Source: an uncultured bacterium
GTDB taxonomy: Bacteria > Patescibacteriota > Microgenomatia > UBA8517
Reading direction: 5' to 3'
Assembly (NCBI GenBank): GCA_937928235.1
Contig: CALEZE010000194.1
Span: forward strand, 1-9,996
Length of the DNA stretch: 9,996 nucleotides
Below, in pieces: positions 5,776-9,996 of the stretch. Within the stretch, counting starts at the first letter, position 1; each line of letters begins with the position of its first letter. The notes under the pieces were generated by a model. It did not search any database, was not told the origin of the DNA, and saw only the letters and a program-made list of their open reading frames with translations. Position numbers and translations under genes: made by a program.

Positions 5776-6366
5776 TTACCTGTAAATTAGAACAGTGAGT
5801 GAAATCAGATTGTCGTCGTCAATATTTGACTGGGCCAAGTCAACCGTTTCTTCTATCTCTACCCTGTCCTCGGTTGCAATCTCCTCAAAAGTTGCGGGGA
5901 CTTGTCGACCATTTTCAACTACATAAACCTCCATTGTTTCCATTCTCCTTGGACTGAAATAGTATGTTTTGGTCTCCCCACTAAGACCGGCAAGAACGAT
6001 TTTGCCTGTATAGTCATAATACCCTGGTTCACCTACATAGTAGTGTTTTGCTGAAATTGGGAGACTACCGGGCTCCTGACTGCTACTTACAACCGTTCCG
6101 GTTACTGCGGTTGCAATAATTGAGTGTTTTAGTTGTTCCTCGGGAATTAAGCCAATGTTGGCAACTACCCATTCCAGGTTACTTTTGGCAAAACCCTGGT
6201 TGTCACTTATCTCGTTAATTGCTTGAAGCAGTTTGGCCCTGCCCGACTGGTCCGATGATTTAATCTCGCGGTAGCTATATCCACCAAAAGCTGCCAAGAT
6301 TACCAGCACCAAACCCCACAATATCAATTGAGAACTAGTCAGAGATAAGGCGTTTTTCTTCTTCAT
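5776..6366 (-). CDS. Membrane-anchored protein of unknown function, beta-rich C-terminal half
   Basis: Not recognised. The 196-aa product has a basic N-terminus (MKKKN) and one membrane helix (about 13-30), then a likely helical segment (42-80) and a beta-rich part. In the latter, TGTVVSS (89-95), GKIVLAG (121-127), TYYFS (134-138), METMEVYVV (142-150) and a final LISLTVLIYR (187-196) look like strands of a small barrel. The stretch EEIATEDRVEIE (161-172) recalls the IxxGDxVxVxG turn of OB-like or DUF5666-like barrels, but this is only a loose resemblance. There are no Cys, unlike its minus-strand neighbours. The ATG at 6366 has no Shine-Dalgarno-like sequence. It is divergent to the large haloperoxidase-type gene, 93 nt away, which may hint at shared expression. 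The gene is supported by its N-terminal signal anchor and uninterrupted frame. Confidence 0.75.
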   Translation of the reverse strand: MKKKNALSLTSSQLILWGLVLVILAAFGGYSYREIKSSDQSGRAKLLQAINEISDNQGFAKSNLEWVVANIGLIPEEQLKHSIIATAVTGTVVSSSQEPGSLPISAKHYYVGEPGYYDYTGKIVLAGLSGETKTYYFSPRRMETMEVYVVENGRQVPATFEEIATEDRVEIEETVDLAQSNIDDDNLISLTVLIYR

Positions 6367-6439
6367 GGAGATCTAAAATTTATGTTAACACTCGACAAAG
6401 TTGTTGGCAAGCCTTTCTCGTTTTTGACTGCCCAGTTAT

Positions 6440-6448
6440 CTATATAGT
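6440..6448 (+). promoter_or_regulatory. Probable -10 region of the haloperoxidase/FG-GAP gene
   Basis: CTATATAG (6440-6447) is palindromic and overlaps TATAGT (6443-6448), 11 nt before the ATG at 6460, predicting a leader of about 5 nt. TTGACT (6424-6429) resembles a -35, but its spacing to TATAGT is only 13 bp, so it may not be used. On the minus strand TACTAT (6449-6444) could serve the 196-aa gene with a leader of about 70 nt. The remaining spacer (6367-6439) shows no other clear signal. Confidence 0.45.
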
Positions 6449-6459
6449 ACCGTAAGTCA

Positions 6460-9318
6460 ATGCTGCGAAACCGAGCTAAAACACTTCTTCTTTGTTTGGT
6501 CATTATACTTTCCTGCATTGTCCTGATTGGTGTTTGGATTAGCTCATCTGTTGAAAAAGATGTTCGTTTATTAACAGATATAAAGGTATATCACGGCGCA
6601 CAAACCGAATCGAGCCCCTTGTCTTCCCGTACCTGGATGGCTCAAGCCCTAAATGTTGCTAAACAAGAAAACTTTGCCCCAGCAACAGCAGCGCGTTTTT
6701 ACTCATACATCGCCTCTATATATGCCGACACCCTGGCCGAAACTGACGACACCGCACAGGCAAGTATCGCTACCGCCGCAATTTTCTCCAAATTGGCACC
6801 CGACTACGCTAAACAAACCCAGGAAATGCTCGGCTCTATGGATGCTGCCGACAAAGAGCTGTCACCAGAAGCAGAACATGTAGTGGCCCAGTTTCTCGAC
6901 CGAATAGACAATGACAACTACCAAATTACCAAGAAACAAGATGTTCCGGAAGGAGAAGATGTTTGGTTTGTCCGGGGAGGACAAGTGGATTTTGGAGCAA
7001 GTGCTGGCTCCTGGCTTCCCTGGATTATCGAATCACCATCAGACTTCCATGTCCCTCCCCCTCCAGCGTTAGGTTCACTTGAAGATAGGATGGAAATGGA
7101 AAAAGTGGCCTACGCAGTTAATCTTAGGAAAAAGGATATTTTAGAAACTATATACTTCTGGCATGGCAGTTCCGGCTTTGTTAAAGGACAAAGGGCCGAC
7201 AACATTACACCAGCGGGTGTGTGGCAAAACATTCTTTGGGTAGAAGAGGGAGACAGGCTTAATGACCAAGAATACGCCAACATCCAAAAGGTTTTGTCGC
7301 AAGCAATTGCAGATTCTTTCATTGCATCTTGGGAAGTCAAATACCGCTTTTGGACCCAGAGGCCGTCGATGCGCATCAAAAATCTAGACACAGCGGTCGC
7401 CGACCCCCCTTTTCCAAGCTATGTTTCGGGTCATTCCACTATCTCCAAAACCGCTGCAACTGTTCTCTCTTATCTTATTCCTGAAAAAAAGAGTGTCTGG
7501 GAGCGCAATGCTCAAGATGCTAAAAACTCCCGGCTAGTAGGTGGAATTCATTTTAATGTAGATAACGAAGTCGGTTTCTATCTCGGAGAACAAGTTGGCA
7601 ATGCTGTACTAGCCAAACTTTATCCAGATACTAAATCGGCCTTGCAACCGGCTAGGTATCAAAAACCCACCTCGCCCAAGCTCCTTTCTCAACTTTATTG
7701 GATAAGGTTCCTTCGGCTGAAAGACAAGTTACTAACCGACGGCCGTGCTCTAGCCAAAGACATCTTTGGACCAAAAGCCAAAAGTCAGTTTACAGATATA
7801 GCTTTGGAGGCTGGATTAAAAACCATTACCGAAAACGAATCTGCCACCCATTCCTCAGGTTTTGCCTTAGCTCCAGGCGCTTCGTGGGGAGACTACAACA
7901 ACGACGGGTGGATAGATCTTTTCATCCCCTCTTTGCATAACGACGAACCCAACGCCTTATACCGAGATAATAAAGATGAAACGTTCACCAATGTTGCCAA
8001 TGAGGCTGGGGTGGCATATGTTGGTCATTCTTGGGCTGGGGTTTTCGGCGATTACGACAACGACGGCTGTCTCGATTTATATGTCAGTAATTATGGACAC
8101 AGTGAGAGCCTTGATTCTCCAGGTGAAGAGAATCTTCTGTATCGCAACAACTGCGATGGTTCGTTTACAGATGTGACCAAAAGAGCTGGTGTCGAAGGTA
8201 AAGAACATTCGGCGGGGGTGGCTTGGGCGGACTACGACAAAGATGGTTACTTGGACTTATATGTCGCCAATTACGGTTTAATAACTGCCGGTGGTGGCCT
8301 TTTCGAAGGAAACAACCTTTACCACAACAACGGCGACGGTACCTTCACAGATGTCGCAGTTGATCTGGGAGTCGGCGATGTAGTGTATCCCAAAGGAACC
8401 AAGCTTCCAGCAGATCCAGAAGAAAACACTAGAAGCGGGCTTGCTTTTCAGCCTGTGTGGTGGGATTTCAACAACGACGGTTGGGACGACTTATTCGTCG
8501 CTACCGACTTTGGAGTAAGCCCTTTGTGGCAAAATAACGGCAATGGTACCTTCACAGATGTTTCAGAAAAGTCCGGTGTGTCAGTCTACGGAACGGGTAT
8601 GGGGGTAGCTGTGGGTGATTATAACAGGGACGGTGCACTAGACCTGTATGTAACCAACTATTTTGAAAATTATCTTTGGCACAACAACGGTGACGGCACC
8701 TTTACCGAATTGGCCAAAGAAGTAGGACTTAATAATGACGGTGTTGGCTGGGGTACTGCTTTTCTTGACTACGACAACGACGGCAACCTAGATCTTTACT
8801 TAACAAATGGCTCCGAAGGCCCCAAATGGCAAGATGAGGTACTCCGAAAACAAAATGGTATTGATGTTTTTTATGTAGGCAATGGAAAAAACAATTTTAC
8901 CGATCTAACTACCAAAGTGGGTGTCAACGAGCCAGATGTAAGTATGGGGCTTGCTACCGCCGACTTTAATAACGACGGTTTCACTGATGTTCTTGTGGTC
9001 CACAACCATGGCGACCACAAGCTTTATAAAAACACAGGCAAAGACAATAACTGGCTCACTCTAAGACTAAACGGATCAAAAGATAACACTCATGCTGTAG
9101 GAGCCAAGGTTCGTGTTAAGACAAATAACAAATGGCAGGTACAACAAGTTGTCGCCGGCGGATCTTATTTGTCTCAAAACACAACTTGGTTAAACTTCGG
9201 CCTAGGCAAAACAACTAAAGTAGATGCAATTGAGATTACCTGGCCCGACAATAGTAAACAAACTGTTGGGCCGGTTCAGCCCAATCAGATACTGACGATT
9301 ACTCAAGACGAACACTAG
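6460..9318 (+). CDS. Vanadium-haloperoxidase/PAP2-type domain fused to FG-GAP propeller and ASPIC/UnbV domain
   Basis: A 952-aa exported or membrane-anchored protein (hydrophobic segment ~7-28). Residues ~55-390 form a PAP2/vanadium-dependent haloperoxidase domain with all three motifs: K294-x6-R301-P302, PSYVSGHS (319-326, with Ser323, Gly324, His325) and S357-R358-x5-H364-x3-D368. In chloroperoxidases the equivalent residues bind vanadate, with the last His (here His364) as apical ligand. Such enzymes oxidise halides with H2O2; related acid phosphatases share the fold, so the substrate is not settled. Residues ~441-860 hold seven FG-GAP/VCBS repeats with DxDxDG-type calcium loops starting at Asp478, 531, 591, 669, 720, 770 and 835, fitting a seven-bladed propeller. 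Residues ~863-948 match ASPIC/UnbV (NWLTLRLNG start, GLG at 914-916, ITWPDNS near 926). His325 to Arg358 is short compared with classical chloroperoxidase. A secreted enzyme with a binding propeller is inferred. Convergent with the gene at 9363. Confidence 0.93.
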   Translation: MLRNRAKTLLLCLVIILSCIVLIGVWISSSVEKDVRLLTDIKVYHGAQTESSPLSSRTWMAQALNVAKQENFAPATAARFYSYIASIYADTLAETDDTAQASIATAAIFSKLAPDYAKQTQEMLGSMDAADKELSPEAEHVVAQFLDRIDNDNYQITKKQDVPEGEDVWFVRGGQVDFGASAGSWLPWIIESPSDFHVPPPPALGSLEDRMEMEKVAYAVNLRKKDILETIYFWHGSSGFVKGQRADNITPAGVWQNILWVEEGDRLNDQEYANIQKVLSQAIADSFIASWEVKYRFWTQRPSMRIKNLDTAVADPPFPSYVSGHSTISKTAATVLSYLIPEKKSVWERNAQDAKNSRLVGGIHFNVDNEVGFYLGEQVGNAVLAKLYPDTKSALQPARYQKPTSPKLLSQLYWIRFLRLKDKLLTDGRALAKDIFGPKAKSQFTDIALEAGLKTITENESATHSSGFALAPGASWGDYNNDGWIDLFIPSLHNDEPNALYRDNKDETFTNVANEAGVAYVGHSWAGVFGDYDNDGCLDLYVSNYGHSESLDSPGEENLLYRNNCDGSFTDVTKRAGVEGKEHSAGVAWADYDKDGYLDLYVANYGLITAGGGLFEGNNLYHNNGDGTFTDVAVDLGVGDVVYPKGTKLPADPEENTRSGLAFQPVWWDFNNDGWDDLFVATDFGVSPLWQNNGNGTFTDVSEKSGVSVYGTGMGVAVGDYNRDGALDLYVTNYFENYLWHNNGDGTFTELAKEVGLNNDGVGWGTAFLDYDNDGNLDLYLTNGSEGPKWQDEVLRKQNGIDVFYVGNGKNNFTDLTTKVGVNEPDVSMGLATADFNNDGFTDVLVVHNHGDHKLYKNTGKDNNWLTLRLNGSKDNTHAVGAKVRVKTNNKWQVQQVVAGGSYLSQNTTWLNFGLGKTTKVDAIEITWPDNSKQTVGPVQPNQILTITQDEH

Positions 9319-9362
9319 ATGAAGCTTCTTCTGTCCCACCAAAGACATTAGGCCCCGTTTGG

Positions 9363-9806
9363 TTACCTAAGTTCAAATGTTTCCTCTATGGGCTTATTGT
9401 TGTGCAATATAAACCTGTCCCCTTCTCTTGGTTCTGGGAACCCATTTCCGTTTGTATCTTCAAATAGTATTGCTCTAAACAAACCCTTGTAGACTGACTC
9501 TGTTGATTCATATAGATCAATCTCTACATCAGTATGAGTACCAGCCTCAAGGTAAACATAAAGCTTCTGGTAAACTGCGGGGTTAAAATTAATGTTTTGC
9601 AGCCTAACTCTCTCTACCACCACAAAGCCCGGCCTGGACATGACCACCTTGTCTATGTATATTTTCTCACCAACGAATTGATCACTAACCACTATTTTTT
9701 TGAAATTAAAAGGGTCAAACCCACCTAAAAAATGGGCAAAGACGGCAAAAGTTAAAAGAAAAAGCAGAACGAGGGAGATGGTTTTTGTTGTTTTAGAAAA
9801 CTTCAC
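9363..9806 (-). CDS. Small membrane-anchored DUF7282-like beta protein
   Basis: A 147-aa product from a GTG at 9806 (MKFSKTTK). It has one membrane segment (about 9-27) and then a single beta domain. VVSDQFVGEKIYIDKV (39-54), PGFVVVE (59-65) and the acidic loop DTNGNG (117-122) followed by FPEPREGD (123-130) match, in order, the N-terminal domain of the 460-aa Cys/His protein at 1451-2833. The overall pattern recalls DUF7282, a domain I associate with archaeal surface proteins, but I could not test this. The Asp/Asn/Gly loop could bind calcium. There is no Cys, and unlike the 460-aa protein no helical Cys/His region is attached, so this is a stand-alone form. It probably sits outside the membrane. 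The stop is convergent with the haloperoxidase fusion across a 44-nt gap that has no evident terminator. Confidence 0.8.
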   Translation of the reverse strand: MKFSKTTKTISLVLLFLLTFAVFAHFLGGFDPFNFKKIVVSDQFVGEKIYIDKVVMSRPGFVVVERVRLQNINFNPAVYQKLYVYLEAGTHTDVEIDLYESTESVYKGLFRAILFEDTNGNGFPEPREGDRFILHNNKPIEETFELR

Positions 9807-9836
9807 TCTTGTTTTTTACTAAAAAAATAGTACCCG

Positions 9837-9865
9837 TTGACATTATAATGGAAGAGCGATATTAA
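9837..9865. promoter_or_regulatory. Divergent promoter region upstream of the 147-aa gene and the truncated 3' gene
   Basis: CATTATAATG (9841-9850) is a perfect palindrome and supplies a consensus TATAAT on both strands: 9844-9849 on plus, 9847-9842 on minus. On plus an alternative is TTGACA (9837-9842), a perfect -35, with TATTAA (9860-9865, 4/6) 17 bp downstream. On minus, TACTAT (9832-9827), 20 nt before the GTG start, is another option. Which elements are used cannot be decided from sequence alone. Confidence 0.55.
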
Positions 9866-9875
9866 TTAAATATCG
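9857..9875. repeat. Short inverted repeat, possible operator or 5'-leader hairpin
   Basis: CGATATT (9857-9863) pairs with AATATCG (9869-9875) around a 5-nt loop. It overlaps the alternative plus-strand -10 at 9860 and covers the likely start site if the TATAAT at 9844 is used. It could bind a dimeric regulator or form a weak leader hairpin. The stem is A+T-rich and no G+C-rich terminator form or T-tract follows, so a terminator is unlikely. Confidence 0.35.
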
Positions 9876-9919
9876 ACAAAAGTCACTTGGGTTCTAAAAA
9901 AGCCTTTCTGTCGGGTAAA

Positions 9920-9996
9920 ATGAGCTCAAAAGGGGTAAGCTTAATTCCAATTCTTGTTCTTCTTGTGCTTCTTGTGGGTGGAGGTTACTACTACTA
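9920..9996 (+). CDS. N-terminus of a membrane or exported protein, truncated by the window end
   Basis: An ATG at 9920 opens a frame that runs to the window end (25 full codons). The product begins MSSKGVSLIPILVLLVLLVG, followed by GGYYY: a short polar start and one hydrophobic helix, like every other visible N-terminus in the window. The 113-nt gap upstream contains the divergent promoter and inverted repeat described separately. There is a weak GGGT 4 nt upstream but no clear Shine-Dalgarno sequence. The product cannot be identified. Confidence 0.6.
   Translation, partial: MSSKGVSLIPILVLLVLLVGGGYYY

Noticed and set aside
5776..6366. 196-aa protein as a definite DUF5666 or OB-fold protein
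   Set aside because: Only a loose strand-and-turn resemblance is visible, so the product is left as unknown.
7110..7391. 93-codon minus-strand frame inside the haloperoxidase domain
   Set aside because: It is antisense to the conserved catalytic region including K-x6-RP and has no signal anchor or recognisable domain.
9319..9362. GAAGCTTC palindrome after the haloperoxidase gene, considered as a terminator
   Set aside because: The inverted repeat has no loop, is short and is not followed by a T-tract on either strand.
1..9996. Alternative genetic code with TGA read as glycine, as in some Patescibacteria
   Set aside because: TGA ends the gene at 2830 within a classic ATGA overlap, and no gene contains an in-frame TGA.

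Overview
The window most likely comes from a bacterium with a small genome, probably Candidate Phyla Radiation (Patescibacteria). This rests on compact overlapping genes, a run of single-membrane-segment proteins of unknown function, very short or absent 5' leaders, and a mix of FG-GAP/UnbV, Hint and leucine-rich-repeat (LRR) proteins. Lineage is an inference: there is no rRNA, tRNA or ribosomal protein gene here. The code is standard. TGA serves as a stop (end of the gene at 2830) and no reading frame needs it as a sense codon. No mobile element, CRISPR array or RNA gene was seen.

Layout. (1) 1-444 (+): C-terminal end of a protein ending in a Hint (hedgehog/intein) autoprocessing domain. (2) 3276-448 (-): a tightly coupled three-gene operon encoding a small CHRD-like beta protein, a 460-aa protein (DUF7282-like beta domain plus a Cys/His-rich helical region) and a 336-aa Cys/His-rich helical protein. 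(3) 3299-3985 (+): a membrane-anchored LRR protein. (4) 5120-3972 (-): a third, 382-aa, Cys/His-rich helical paralogue. (5) 5155-5751 (+): a second LRR protein. (6) 6366-5776 (-): an unrecognised membrane-anchored protein. (7) 6460-9318 (+): a 952-aa fusion of a vanadium-haloperoxidase-type domain, a seven-repeat FG-GAP/VCBS propeller and an ASPIC/UnbV domain. (8) 9806-9363 (-): a small DUF7282-like protein. (9) 9920-9996 (+): the start of another membrane or exported protein.

Strand alternates at almost every gene. Divergent starts share short A+T-rich promoters whose -10 elements overlap on the two strands. Convergent ends overlap or abut, with no visible terminators. All ten gene products whose N-terminus is visible begin with one hydrophobic segment, so the region looks like a surface or exported protein island.

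The most novel content is the Cys/His-rich family (336, 460 and 382 aa). Its members share two H-x3-H-x3-E motifs, a C-x-H-G motif and a C-terminal series of roughly 33-residue repeats, each holding a C-x(9-11)-C pair. I do not recognise the family. The sequence suggests a disulfide-stapled helical solenoid that may bind metal outside the cytoplasm. Two family loci lie divergently beside LRR genes, as if a module had been duplicated. That these proteins cooperate at the cell surface is inference.
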